DNA from: Georgenia sp. EYE_87
GTDB taxonomy: Bacteria; Actinomycetota; Actinomycetes; Actinomycetales; Actinomycetaceae
Direction of reading: 5' to 3'
NCBI RefSeq assembly: GCF_023148685.1
Contig: NZ_JAHXNL010000005.1
Location: forward strand, 1-64,000
DNA: 64,000 nucleotides
Positions within the stretch are counted from its first letter, which is position 1, and each line of letters opens with the position of its first letter. Under the pieces are notes generated by a model that was not told where the DNA came from, made no database searches, and was given only the letters and a program-made list of their open reading frames with translations. Positions 1-7,592 of this stretch are shown one piece after another. The position numbers and the translations under genes are program-made.

Positions 1-1
1 C

Positions 2-115
2 GAGGCCCTGCGCTGCCTCAAGAGGCGACTCGCCCGAGTCGTCTACAACACCCTGAAAAACAAGCACAACAACCAGTCGACCGCCGCCGCAACCGCCTAC
101 GCGGCAGCGGCTTGA
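2..115 (+). mobile_element. IS110-type transposase, C-terminal tail (partial)
   Basis: An open frame enters from the left edge and ends at TGA 113-115. It encodes EALRCLKRRLARVVYNTL followed by a short Asn/Ala-rich tail. The pattern ALRxLKRRLxxVVY is the usual C-terminal end of IS110-family transposases, which carry an N-terminal RuvC-like DEDD nuclease domain and a C-terminal transposase-20 domain. Only the last 37 residues are inside the window, so whether the element is intact cannot be judged. The downstream acetyltransferase starts 14 bases after its stop. Confidence 0.7.
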
Positions 116-129
116 CATAGGAGAAACTC

Positions 130-645
130 ATGGACGCCGTACGGATCGAGCCCTGGCAGACCGACGACCTCTGGCTCCTCCACCGCGCCAACACCGCGGA
201 GATGACCCGCTTCCTCGGCGCGGCCGAGACTGCGGAGGACGTGGAGAAGCGCCACGCGAAGTACCTGCGCAACTGGGAGACCGGGGAGGCACGGATGTAC
301 CGCGTCGTCGCCGGCGAGGAGGCCGTGGGCGGCATCGGCTGGTGGTCGAGCCGGTGGCGCGACGATGACGTGCACGAGACGGGCTGGTTCATCCTGCCCG
401 AGCGGCAGGGCCGCGGGATCGCCTCGGCCGCCGTCGGGCTGGTGGTCGCCGACGCGCAGGAGCACGGCGTCCACCCGCTGCTCGCCGCCTTCCCGAGCGT
501 GGAGAACGAGGCGTCGAACCGGGTGTGCGCCCGCGCCGGGTTCCGGCTGAGGGGCGCGGCCGAGGAGGAGTTCCGCGGGGTCCTGCTGCGCCTGAACGTC
601 TGGATGCTCGAGCTCCGGCCGGGCGGCCCAGAGGGGGCCGGCTGA
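130..645 (+). CDS. GNAT family N-acetyltransferase
   Basis: This 171-residue protein has the GNAT acetyl-CoA pyrophosphate loop as RQGRGIA at residues 92-98. The late-strand signature follows: ENEASNRVCARAGFR matches the N-x-x-S-x-x-x-x-x-x-G-F element of RimJ/RimL-like enzymes. The start is fixed by AGGAGA six bases upstream of the ATG. The family transfers acetyl from acetyl-CoA to amines (protein N-termini, antibiotics or small metabolites), and nothing here identifies the acceptor. It lies directly after the insertion-sequence tail and is convergent with deoC, with a 7-base gap. Confidence 0.85.
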   Translation: MDAVRIEPWQTDDLWLLHRANTAEMTRFLGAAETAEDVEKRHAKYLRNWETGEARMYRVVAGEEAVGGIGWWSSRWRDDDVHETGWFILPERQGRGIASAAVGLVVADAQEHGVHPLLAAFPSVENEASNRVCARAGFRLRGAAEEEFRGVLLRLNVWMLELRPGGPEGAG

Positions 646-652
646 GCCGAGG

Positions 653-1357
653 TCAGTCGGACAGGCCCTGGAGCACCGTCGCCGTCCCGGACAGGCCGAG
701 ACGTGTGGCGCCGGCCGCGATCATCTCGAGCGCGGCCTCGGTGGTGCGGATGCCCCCGGACGCCTTGACGCCGAGGCGCCCGCCCACGGTCCGCGCCATG
801 AGCTCGACGGCGTGCACGGACGCGCCGCCGGCCGGGTGGAAACCGGTGGAGGTCTTGACGAAGTCCGCGCCGGCGGCCTCGGCGGCCTCGCACGCGGCGA
901 CGATCTGCTCGTCGGTCAGGGCCGCGGACTCGATGATCACCTTGAGCACCACCGGGGCCGGCGCGGCGGCACGCACGGCGGCGATCTCCGCCCGGACCTC
1001 GTCGAAGCGGCCGGTGGTGGCCAGCGCCAGGTTGATGACCATGTCGATCTCGTCGGCGCCGTCGGCCACCGAGCGGGCGGCCTCCGCGGCCTTGACCTCG
1101 GCGTGGTGCGCGCCGGAGGGGAAGCCGCAGACGGTGGCGACCTTGACGTCGCCGGTGCCGCTCAGGGGCAGCATGCTCGGGGAGACGCAGACCGAGTACG
1201 CGCCCAGCCGACGGGCCTCCGCGACGAGGGCCGCGACGTCGTCTGCGGTGGACCCCGGCTTGAGGAGCGTGTGGTCGACGATGCTCGCGACCGAGACGGT
1301 GGTCACTGCGGTCTCGAGGGCGCGCTCGGCGGCCTCGGCCAGGTGCTTCGGGGTCAT
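653..1357 (-). CDS. deoC: deoxyribose-phosphate aldolase DeoC
   Basis: A 234-residue class I aldolase that cleaves 2-deoxyribose 5-phosphate to acetaldehyde and glyceraldehyde 3-phosphate in deoxynucleoside salvage. The Schiff-base lysine is K168 in VKTSTGF. The proton-relay residues are K198 in VKASGG and D105 in EIDMVIN. Length and motif spacing fit the family. The frame stays open far upstream, but the start is placed at the ATG preceded by GGAGG (spacing six), because the family begins with a short helix before VDHTLLKP. No other nucleoside-salvage gene is adjacent. Confidence 0.95.
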   Translation of the reverse strand: MTPKHLAEAAERALETAVTTVSVASIVDHTLLKPGSTADDVAALVAEARRLGAYSVCVSPSMLPLSGTGDVKVATVCGFPSGAHHAEVKAAEAARSVADGADEIDMVINLALATTGRFDEVRAEIAAVRAAAPAPVVLKVIIESAALTDEQIVAACEAAEAAGADFVKTSTGFHPAGGASVHAVELMARTVGGRLGVKASGGIRTTEAALEMIAAGATRLGLSGTATVLQGLSD

Positions 1358-1694
1358 GTTCTGCCTCCAGACCCCTGCGACGGGGTCGCTCGTCGTCCCG
1401 GGCGCACGGCTGCGCCCCCGGTCCTGATCGGTGACGGGCTCGGCGTCCGGGTCGACGGCTTCAGGAGGCCTCGACCGGGCCGGACCAGCGCGGCTGTCGC
1501 CCGGCGCTGATGTCGCTCGTGGTCCCCATGCTAGAGATCGGCGGGCGTCCTGGCCCGGGCCGGAGGCCCCGCGGGCGTGTGCCGTTGGACACGTGAGGTC
1601 CGCGGTGCGGTCACGGGCCGGGCGTGTCCGGCGGCCGTGCCGCTGCGTGGACCGGGACGGGCCCGGCACCGCGGCGGTGGGAGGATCACCCACC
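1358..1694. promoter_or_regulatory. divergent deoC/serC promoter region
   Basis: This 337-base gap separates two outward-facing genes. On the minus strand a TANNNT-type -10 element, TAGCAT, lies at 1528-1533 and could serve deoC. A perfect 7-bp hairpin (GGGCGCA, loop CGGC, 1400-1417) falls in the deoC leader. A GGGAGG ribosome binding site precedes serC. No protein-like frame is convincing here. Confidence 0.4.
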
Positions 1695-2807
1695 ATGGAG
1701 ACGATCGCCATCCCCACGGACCTCCTGCCCGCCGACGGCCGCTTCGGCTGCGGGCCGTCGAAGGTGCGGCCCGCCCAGGCCGACATGGTCGCGGCCCTCG
1801 GCCAGACCCTGCTCGGCACCTCCCACCGGCAGGCGCCGGTGCGCTCCCTCGTCGGCCGGGTCAAGGAGGGCGTGGCCGCGCTGCTCGGGGCGCCCGAGGG
1901 GTACGAGGTGGTCCTGGGCAACGGCGGCTCCACCGCTTTCTGGGACGCGGCGACGTTCTCCCTCGTGCGTGAGCGCGCCCAGCACGCCGACTTCGGCGAG
2001 TTCGGGCACAAGTTCGCCACCGCCACCGACCGCGCGCCGTTCCTCGGCGCCTCCGACATCCGCACCGCCCCCGGCGGCGCCCTGGCGGTCTGCGAGCCGG
2101 CCGACGGCATCGACGTCTACGCCTACCCGCACAACGAGACCTCCACGGGCGTCGTCTCCCCAGTCGCGCGGATCGGCGACGGCACGGCGCTCACCGTCGT
2201 CGACGCCACCTCCATCGCCGGGGCGCGCGAGGTGGACCTCGCGCAGACCGACGTCTACTACTTCGCCCCGCAGAAGGTCCTCGCCTCCGACGGCGGGCTC
2301 TGGATCGCCGTCGTCTCCCCCGCCGCGGCGGCCCGGATCGAGAAGGTGACGGCGAGCCGGTGGGTGCCGGACTTCCTCAACCTCCAGCTCGCGGTGGAGA
2401 ACTCGCGCAAGGACCAGACCCTCAACACTCCGGCCGTGGCGACGCTCGTCATGCTCGCCGAGCAGCTGGACTGGCTGAACGAGAACGGCGGCCTGGGGTG
2501 GTCGGCGGGGCGCAGCGTCCGGTCCGCCGCCGTCCTCTACGAGTGGGCCGAGGCGAGCGAGGTCGCGACGCCGTTCGTCGCCGAGCCCGCGCACCGCTCC
2601 CCCGTGGTCGGCACGGTCGACTTCGCGGACTCGGTCGACGCGAAGGCGCTCGCCGCGCAGCTGCGGGACAACGGGGTCGTCGACACGGAGCCGTACCGCA
2701 AGCTCGGCCGCAACCAGCTGCGGGTGGGGATGTTCCCGGCGATCGACCCCGAGGACGTCCGGGCGCTGACCGCGTGCGTGGACTACCTGGTGGAGCGGCT
2801 CGGCTGA
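1695..2807 (+). CDS. serC: phosphoserine aminotransferase SerC
   Basis: This 370-residue fold-type I PLP enzyme belongs to the actinobacterial SerC branch. It converts 3-phosphohydroxypyruvate plus glutamate to phosphoserine and 2-oxoglutarate in serine synthesis. The predicted PLP lysine is K194 in [11 protein letters not shown] and the ring-nitrogen aspartate is D170 in VVDATS. The N-terminal FGCGPSKVR and GTSHRQ (residues 41-46) are family hallmarks for phosphate and substrate binding. The start follows GGGAGG by ten bases. It stands alone and is convergent with the kinase gene, whose stop lies 37 bases away. Confidence 0.95.
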   Translation: METIAIPTDLLPADGRFGCGPSKVRPAQADMVAALGQTLLGTSHRQAPVRSLVGRVKEGVAALLGAPEGYEVVLGNGGSTAFWDAATFSLVRERAQHADFGEFGHKFATATDRAPFLGASDIRTAPGGALAVCEPADGIDVYAYPHNETSTGVVSPVARIGDGTALTVVDATSIAGAREVDLAQTDVYYFAPQKVLASDGGLWIAVVSPAAAARIEKVTASRWVPDFLNLQLAVENSRKDQTLNTPAVATLVMLAEQLDWLNENGGLGWSAGRSVRSAAVLYEWAEASEVATPFVAEPAHRSPVVGTVDFADSVDAKALAAQLRDNGVVDTEPYRKLGRNQLRVGMFPAIDPEDVRALTACVDYLVERLG

Positions 2808-2844
2808 GGTCGCCGCGGCGGGAGTTGCCCGCGCCGCCGTCGCG

Positions 2845-4449
2845 TCACCTGCCCTTGCCGCTGTTGCTGTTCTGGCCCTTGCCGGTCCTGCCGTTGTTCT
2901 CGGCGGCGGGGTTGTCCCCGCCCTGGCCCTGGCCTTTCCCGGTGACGCCCGGCGCCTCCTGGACCGGGGCGTCGGCCGGCTCCTCCGCGGGCCGCGGGGC
3001 CGGGGCGACGGGGGCGGCGCTGGGCGCCGTGACGGTCGGGGCCTCGGTGGGGGCCGGCGAGGCGACGGCCGTGGCGACCGGCTCCGCCGTCACCTCGGCG
3101 TCCGCCACCAGCACCTTCCCGGGCGAGAACAGGAGCTTCGCCACCGGCTCCGGAGTGCGGGACGCGCCGCCCTCCGTGGCGGAGAACGCGACGATGCCCG
3201 CGGCGACGGCGGCGGCCGCGCCGACCAGGACGCGGCGACGACGCCGCCCGGACGATCCCCGCTGTCTGACCGGTGCGGGCTCCGGTGCGGAAGGCTCCTC
3301 TCGCGTCCGGGCACCGCGCCCGACCGGTTCCGGAGCCGGTGCGTCGACCGCGGTCGTGCGCGCCGCCAGGGTCGCCGTCGAGACACCGGCGAAGGTCGCC
3401 GTCGACACGCCGTTCAGGGCCGCCGTCGCGGTCTCGTCGTGCACAGCTGTCGCACCGGTGGACGCGTCGTGCGCGGCGGTCGCGTCGCTGCCCTCGCCGT
3501 GCGCGGCGGTCGCACGGGCGGTCGCGTGCATCCCGGTGGACTCGCCGGTGGAGGACATCACGGGGCTCGCCGCGGTCGGGGGCGAGTCGACGACGACGGC
3601 ACCCGCCACGGTCGCCCGCACCGCCGGCGTCGGGCTCAGCGCCTCGGCGATCCGGGCGAGCCGCACGTGCGCCTCGGTGGCCGTCGGGCGGGCCGCGGGG
3701 TCCTTGTCGAGGAGGGCGCCGACGAGGGCGTCGAGCTCCTCGGGCACGTCGGGGCGGAGGCGGCGCAGGCGGGGCGGCTGGATGAAGGCGTGATGGTGCA
3801 GGACCGCCACCGGCTGCTCGGCGGTGAACGGCGGCCGGCCGGCGACGAGCGCGGTCAGCAGGCACCCGAAGGAGTACATGTCCGTGCCGGACGTCGCGGG
3901 CTCGGCCCGTGCCTGCTCGGGCGCCATGTACTCGGCGGTGCCGAGCGTCGTGCCCGGCGCGGTGAGCGACGTGACCGCCTGGAACTCGATGGCGGCGATG
4001 CCGAAGTCGACGACGGTGACCTTGTCGCCCTTGACGATGATGTTCGCCGGCTTGATGTCGCGGTGCACGATGCCTGACGCGTGGGCGGCCGCGAGCGCCC
4101 CGGCGACCCGTCCGCCGATGCGCACGGCCTCCGCCAGGGGAAGCGCGCCGTCGGCCAGGACCGCGGCGAGGTTCCGCCCGGCGACGAGCTCCATGACGAG
4201 GAACGCGGTGTCGCCGTCGACGCCGGCGTCGTGGACGGTGACGATGTCCGGGTGGTCGAGCGCCGCGGTGGCGACCGCCTCGCGGCGCAGCCGGTCCCCG
4301 AGAGTGACATCGGTGGCGTCGGTGACGCTGACCGTCTTGACGGCGATGCGTCGGCCGAGAACGAGGTCACGGCCCCGCCACACCTCCGCCATCCCGCCAC
4401 GGCCGAGCCGTCGGTCCAGCTCGTAACGGGCGGCGAGCACGACAGTCAT
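2845..4449 (-). CDS. membrane-anchored serine/threonine protein kinase
   Basis: A 534-residue Hanks-type kinase. The catalytic domain spans roughly residues 8-270: glycine loop GRGGMAEV, ATP lysine K38, HRD aspartate D131, DFG 148-150 and MAPEQ 175-179. A 130-residue Ala/Thr/His-rich linker follows (ATAAH, ATAVH and STATF motifs, about 305-365). A single membrane segment lies at about 407-423 after RRRRR, and the outer tail is Pro/Ala-rich and ends Gly/Asn/Lys-rich. There are no PASTA repeats, so the external sensor is unlike PknB. The chosen ATG lacks a clear ribosome site; an ATG twelve codons upstream is possible. The gene diverges from the Asp23 operon, which suggests an envelope-stress link (inference). 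Confidence 0.9.
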   Translation of the reverse strand: MTVVLAARYELDRRLGRGGMAEVWRGRDLVLGRRIAVKTVSVTDATDVTLGDRLRREAVATAALDHPDIVTVHDAGVDGDTAFLVMELVAGRNLAAVLADGALPLAEAVRIGGRVAGALAAAHASGIVHRDIKPANIIVKGDKVTVVDFGIAAIEFQAVTSLTAPGTTLGTAEYMAPEQARAEPATSGTDMYSFGCLLTALVAGRPPFTAEQPVAVLHHHAFIQPPRLRRLRPDVPEELDALVGALLDKDPAARPTATEAHVRLARIAEALSPTPAVRATVAGAVVVDSPPTAASPVMSSTGESTGMHATARATAAHGEGSDATAAHDASTGATAVHDETATAALNGVSTATFAGVSTATLAARTTAVDAPAPEPVGRGARTREEPSAPEPAPVRQRGSSGRRRRRVLVGAAAAVAAGIVAFSATEGGASRTPEPVAKLLFSPGKVLVADAEVTAEPVATAVASPAPTEAPTVTAPSAAPVAPAPRPAEEPADAPVQEAPGVTGKGQGQGGDNPAAENNGRTGKGQNSNSGKGR

Positions 4450-4485
4450 GGGTTCGATTGTCGATGACCCCGGCCGATACGGCAT

Positions 4486-4499
4486 CTCGGGATCCCGAG
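4486..4499. repeat. 14-bp perfect palindrome upstream of kinase
   Basis: CTCGGGATCCCGAG reads the same on both strands. It lies between the kinase start and the Asp23 operon, just behind the alternative kinase ATG. It could be an operator for either divergent unit or coincidental in GC-rich DNA. No second copy was noticed. Confidence 0.25.
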
Positions 4500-4671
4500 A
4501 CCTGGCGCACGCGGCCCGCCCGCGGTCGGGGGGCCTGGCGACGACTGCTCGCGCCGAGGGCCGGTTCCCTCCGCGCCAGAGCATGTGGCCTGGCTCACGT
4601 CTCCTGTTGCGGGTGTGACAACGCCGAGTGATCGTGGCCTTACGCATTCCGAACCAACGGAGGTCATCAGA

Positions 4672-5157
4672 ATGTCGCAGACAAGCTCCAACCCACCCGG
4701 CCAGCAGAGCGGCGGCGCCGGCAGAGACGTGTCACAGAGATCCGGCGGGCCCAGCGCGCTCGTCACCGAGCACGGCCGCACGAGCATCGCCGACGGGGTC
4801 GTCGCGAAGATCGCGGGCATCGCCACCCGTGAGGTGGACGGCGTCTACGCCGTCGGCGGCGGCACGGCCCGTGCCATGGGAGCGGTGCGCGAACGCGTGG
4901 GCGCCAAGACCCACGCGCAGGGCGTCAGCGTCGAGGTCGGTGAGCGGCAGGCAGCCGCGGACATCGACGTCGTCGTCGAGTACGGCATGGCGATCGCCGA
5001 CGTCGCCGAGGGGGTGCGGCGCAACGTCATGTCCTCCATCCAGCGCATGACCGGGCTCGAGGTCACCGAGGTCAACGTCCACGTGGGAGACATCCACATC
5101 CCGGGCGACGACGAGGAGGCCGCGGCCGACGAGCCCCAGGAGGCCCGCGTGCGATGA
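4672..5157 (+). CDS. Asp23/Gls24 family envelope stress protein
   Basis: A 161-residue Asp23-type protein with a disordered Ser/Gly/Gln-rich N-terminus (about 1-28) and the Asp23 domain after it. Typical elements are GRTSIADGVVAKIAGIA, EVDGVYAVGGG, and the amphipathic strand plus helix around DIDVVVEYGM and VAEGVRRNVMSSIQRMTG. It ends with VTEVNVHVGDIHI. In firmicutes Asp23 coats the inner face of the membrane through the AmaP anchor and responds to alkaline or envelope stress. The start follows CGGAGG. It is the first gene of a seven-gene run with overlapping stops and starts. Confidence 0.9.
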   Translation: MSQTSSNPPGQQSGGAGRDVSQRSGGPSALVTEHGRTSIADGVVAKIAGIATREVDGVYAVGGGTARAMGAVRERVGAKTHAQGVSVEVGERQAAADIDVVVEYGMAIADVAEGVRRNVMSSIQRMTGLEVTEVNVHVGDIHIPGDDEEAAADEPQEARVR

Positions 5158-5501
5158 GCGGACCCGTGCCGGACCCCGATGCCGTGGCGGCGGCCGTCCG
5201 GGCCGTTCCCTCGGTGCGTCTGCACGAGGGCTCCGCCGTCGGGACGCACCTGCCGGGACGCCGGATCTCCGGCATCCGGGTCCGGACCGACCGCGTGGAG
5301 GTGCACGCCGCGGTCGTCTACCCCGCCACGGTCGACGAGGCGGCCCGGGACATCCGCGCCGCCCTGGCCGGCCTGACGCGCAGCCCCGTCGACGTCACGA
5401 TCGACGACGTCGTCGTCGTCGAGGACGCCGCCCGAGCGACGCCGGAGGTCGCGCCGGGGCCGACGGGCCACGAGCGACAACTATCGGAGGAAAGAACATG
5501 A
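5154..5501 (+). CDS. short Asp23-like protein
   Basis: This 115-residue protein starts inside the previous stop (ATGA overlap). VRLHEGSAVGTHLPGRRISGIRV, then HAAVVYPATVDEAARDIRAALAG and SPVDVTIDDVVV, follow the strand-helix-strand order of Asp23 domains but with a shortened N-terminus. Actinobacterial Asp23 operons often carry such a degenerate paralogue. It is probably a partner in the same membrane-associated assembly. No catalytic residues are apparent. Confidence 0.7.
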   Translation: MSGPVPDPDAVAAAVRAVPSVRLHEGSAVGTHLPGRRISGIRVRTDRVEVHAAVVYPATVDEAARDIRAALAGLTRSPVDVTIDDVVVVEDAARATPEVAPGPTGHERQLSEERT

Positions 5502-5674
5502 GCAAGAGCGCACTCGGTCTGCTCGCAGGCCTCCTGCTGGGCATCGCCGCCGTCGTGGGGGGCTTCTTCGGATTCCTCCTGGTCCTGGTCCTGGGCCTGG
5601 TCGGTCTGGCGATCGGAGCCCAGCTCGACGGCAACGTCGACGTCCCGTCACTCTTCCGCGGCAGCCGTGGCTGA
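5498..5674 (+). CDS. small hydrophobic membrane protein (DUF2273-like)
   Basis: A 58-residue protein. Residues 5-41 are almost entirely hydrophobic and glycine-rich (LLAGLLLGIAAVVGGFFGFL), forming one long or two short membrane spans, and a short hydrophilic tail ends SLFRGSRG. It overlaps the upstream stop by ATGA and is itself overlapped by the GTG start of the next gene. GGAGG precedes the start. Small proteins of this type accompany AmaP and Asp23 in firmicutes and actinomycetes. Its position strongly supports its being a real component of the complex. Confidence 0.8.
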   Translation: MSKSALGLLAGLLLGIAAVVGGFFGFLLVLVLGLVGLAIGAQLDGNVDVPSLFRGSRG

Positions 5675-6056
5675 GGACACCGCTGTCCTCGCCGGCGAGC
5701 CGCCGCACGGCCGGACGACCATCGCCGACAAGGTCGTCGAACAGCTTGCGGCCCGCACGGCGCTGGAGGTGCCCGGGGTCGTCCGCCACGCCCCCGGACC
5801 GGACGTGCTGTCGACCTTCACGTCCACGCTTCCCCAGGCCTCGGCGGAGACCGCGGGCGAGCACCTCACCATCAGCGTCAGGGTCGCGGTCGACTGGGGG
5901 GCCAGCGCCCAGAAGGTCGCCGAGGACGTGCGCCGCCACGTCCGCGACACCCTCCAGCGATCGACGGGGAAGACGGTCGACCGCGTCAACGTCACCGTGG
6001 CCGCGCTCCTGACAGCCGGGCAGCGGACCCAGGACGAGGGACGGAGGGTGCGATGA
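5667..6056 (+). CDS. second Asp23/Gls24 family protein
   Basis: A 129-residue Asp23 paralogue. GRTTIADKVVEQLAARTALEVPGVV aligns with the first operon member, followed by LTISVRVAVDWGASAQKVAEDV, RRHVRDTLQRSTGKTV and VNVTVAAL. The GTG start overlaps the end of the preceding small membrane gene by eight bases, and the stop overlaps the next ATG. Two different Asp23 proteins in one operon suggest a hetero-oligomeric layer on the membrane (inference). Confidence 0.85.
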   Translation: MAEDTAVLAGEPPHGRTTIADKVVEQLAARTALEVPGVVRHAPGPDVLSTFTSTLPQASAETAGEHLTISVRVAVDWGASAQKVAEDVRRHVRDTLQRSTGKTVDRVNVTVAALLTAGQRTQDEGRRVR

Positions 6057-6670
6057 GCGCGACGGAGACCACGAGACCTGCGGACACCGAGGGTGGTGTC
6101 CCCGGCACCGAGGGCACGGCAGGCGCCCCCGGTCGCACGCTGCGCGCGGCGCCGGTGCCGCGCCGGCCCGCCGGCGTCGGCATCGTCGGCATGATCCTCG
6201 CGCTGGGACTGGTAGCACTGGGCGCCCTCGCGATCTACGACGCGGTCGTTCTCCTCGGCCGGTTTGGCGGCGAGCCACCGCTGACGACGTTCCTCACCGA
6301 TGGGGCGGTCGTCGGCCGTGACACGCTGGTGGCCGCCCTCGCCGCACTCGCCGTGCTGCTCGGGCTCCTCCTGCTCTGGACCGCGCTCAAGCCGGGACGA
6401 CGCCGAGGCGTCCAGGTCCAGGCCGCCACCGGGGTCTGGCTGACGTGGGCGGATGTCGAACGCCTCGCCCGCACCACCGCCGTGCGCCAGGACGGCGTCC
6501 TGTCCGCCCGTGCCCGTGCCTCACGCCGGCGAATCGACGTCGCCGCGGAGACCACCTCCGGGGACGTCGGGCCCGCCGTAGAGGCGGCACTTGCCGACCG
6601 CCTGACGCTGCTCACGCCTGCGCCGCGCGTCACGCTGCGGGCCCGCCCCAGAGGCGGAGGTGACGCCTGA
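6053..6670 (+). CDS. Asp23-associated membrane protein (DUF6286-like)
   Basis: A 205-residue protein with a disordered N-terminus (about 1-40) and two predicted membrane spans: VGIVGMILALGLVALGALAI and LVAALAALAVLLGLLLLW. Its C-terminal cytoplasmic domain is about 85 residues and resembles the Asp23-like fold of DUF6286 proteins (VDVAAETTSGDV then VTLRARP). The family is found almost only beside Asp23 genes in actinobacteria. It overlaps its neighbours on both sides, which implies translational coupling. Confidence 0.75.
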   Translation: MSATETTRPADTEGGVPGTEGTAGAPGRTLRAAPVPRRPAGVGIVGMILALGLVALGALAIYDAVVLLGRFGGEPPLTTFLTDGAVVGRDTLVAALAALAVLLGLLLLWTALKPGRRRGVQVQAATGVWLTWADVERLARTTAVRQDGVLSARARASRRRIDVAAETTSGDVGPAVEAALADRLTLLTPAPRVTLRARPRGGGDA

Positions 6671-7251
6671 TGGACCGGCGCACCTTCGCCGTCGACCGGG
6701 CCGTGACGGTTGTGGTCGCCCTGGTGCTCGTGCTCGGCGGCGCCTGGGTGTTCGCGTGGACCCTGGACCTGCTCCCGCAGAGCTGGTGGTCACCGACGGC
6801 GTTCTCCCTCGGCCTTACCCTTTCGGTCACCGACGCACCCTTGTGGCCGTGGGCGCTCGGCGTGGGCGGCATCCTGCTGGCGCTGCTGGCCCTGGTCTGG
6901 TTCGGCTCCCACTTCCGGAGCAGCGGGATCGGCGACCTCAGCCTCCGGGGCGACGCCCGGGGCGGCCGGTTGCTGCTGCAGTCGGGCGCCCTCGCCTCCG
7001 CGGCCGCGGCCGCCCTCACGGAGAGCTCGCCGGCCGTCACCGGCGCCGGGGGGAAAGTCGTGGACGAGGGTCGACGCCTCGTCCTCGCCCTGACCGCGAC
7101 CGTGCGGCCCGACGCCGATCTGCGCGAGATCGCCCGCGCGTGCGACGCGGTCGCGGCCCAGGCGCTGCGCAGCACCGGGCGCGAGGACCTCGAGTGTCGT
7201 ATCCGCGTGAAGGTGGCTCCCGCCGGCCGCTCCGAGCCCCGTGTCCGTTGA
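6670..7251 (+). CDS. amaP: AmaP-like alkaline shock membrane anchor
   Basis: A 193-residue protein. Two membrane segments (about residues 11-33 and 61-80) are followed by a cytoplasmic domain with GDLSLRGDARGGRLLLQSGALASA and a C-terminal ECRIRVKVAP strand. This is the layout of AmaP, which tethers Asp23 to the membrane. In AmaP homologues the region after the second helix carries the conserved Asp23-binding fold. It starts one base into the preceding stop. The symbol is assigned by family and position, not by an experimental equivalent in this lineage. Confidence 0.75.
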   Translation: MDRRTFAVDRAVTVVVALVLVLGGAWVFAWTLDLLPQSWWSPTAFSLGLTLSVTDAPLWPWALGVGGILLALLALVWFGSHFRSSGIGDLSLRGDARGGRLLLQSGALASAAAAALTESSPAVTGAGGKVVDEGRRLVLALTATVRPDADLREIARACDAVAAQALRSTGREDLECRIRVKVAPAGRSEPRVR

Positions 7252-7579
7252 CGGGGCGCCGAGCTCCGGTGACGCCGAGCGACGGCGCGCGCTGCGCCGG
7301 ATCGCGCGGCGGCACCACCCGGACCTCGGTGGGGACCTGAGCACCTACCTCGAGGCCGTCGCCGCGCACGAGCGCGGGACGACGTCGCCGTCCGTCCCGG
7401 TCCGGGTGCTGAGGGCGAACCCGCTGCGCCGCGCGGCCGGCGGGCTCCGCCGCCTGCTCCGGTCCTGGCGGGTCGAGCGCCGGCACCGGCGCCGGACGAA
7501 GGTCGACGCCAGGCTGGGGTCGCGCCTCTCCGCGAGGCGATCGGGCGCGCGCAGGAGAACTGGCCGGAGCGCAGGATAG
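7241..7579 (+). CDS. short J-domain-like basic protein
   Basis: A 112-residue, very Arg-rich protein. Its N-terminus reads RRALRRIARRHHPDLGGDLSTYLEAVAAHE. The HPD tripeptide followed by LGGD and a helix matches the loop and helix III of a DnaJ J-domain, but helix I is short. The rest is basic (WRVERRHRRRTKV) and could bind acidic lipids, nucleic acid or a chaperone partner. The GTG start overlaps the AmaP gene by eleven bases. No similar chaperone link is known to me for Asp23 operons, so the role is open. Confidence 0.6.
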   Translation: MSVDGAPSSGDAERRRALRRIARRHHPDLGGDLSTYLEAVAAHERGTTSPSVPVRVLRANPLRRAAGGLRRLLRSWRVERRHRRRTKVDARLGSRLSARRSGARRRTGRSAG

Positions 7580-7592
7580 GGTCGCTCGGTGT

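Noticed and set aside
653-2110. A longer deoC reading frame of 485 residues
   Set aside because: The extra N-terminus overlaps serC antisense and has no DeoC similarity; ATG 1357 has GGAGG.
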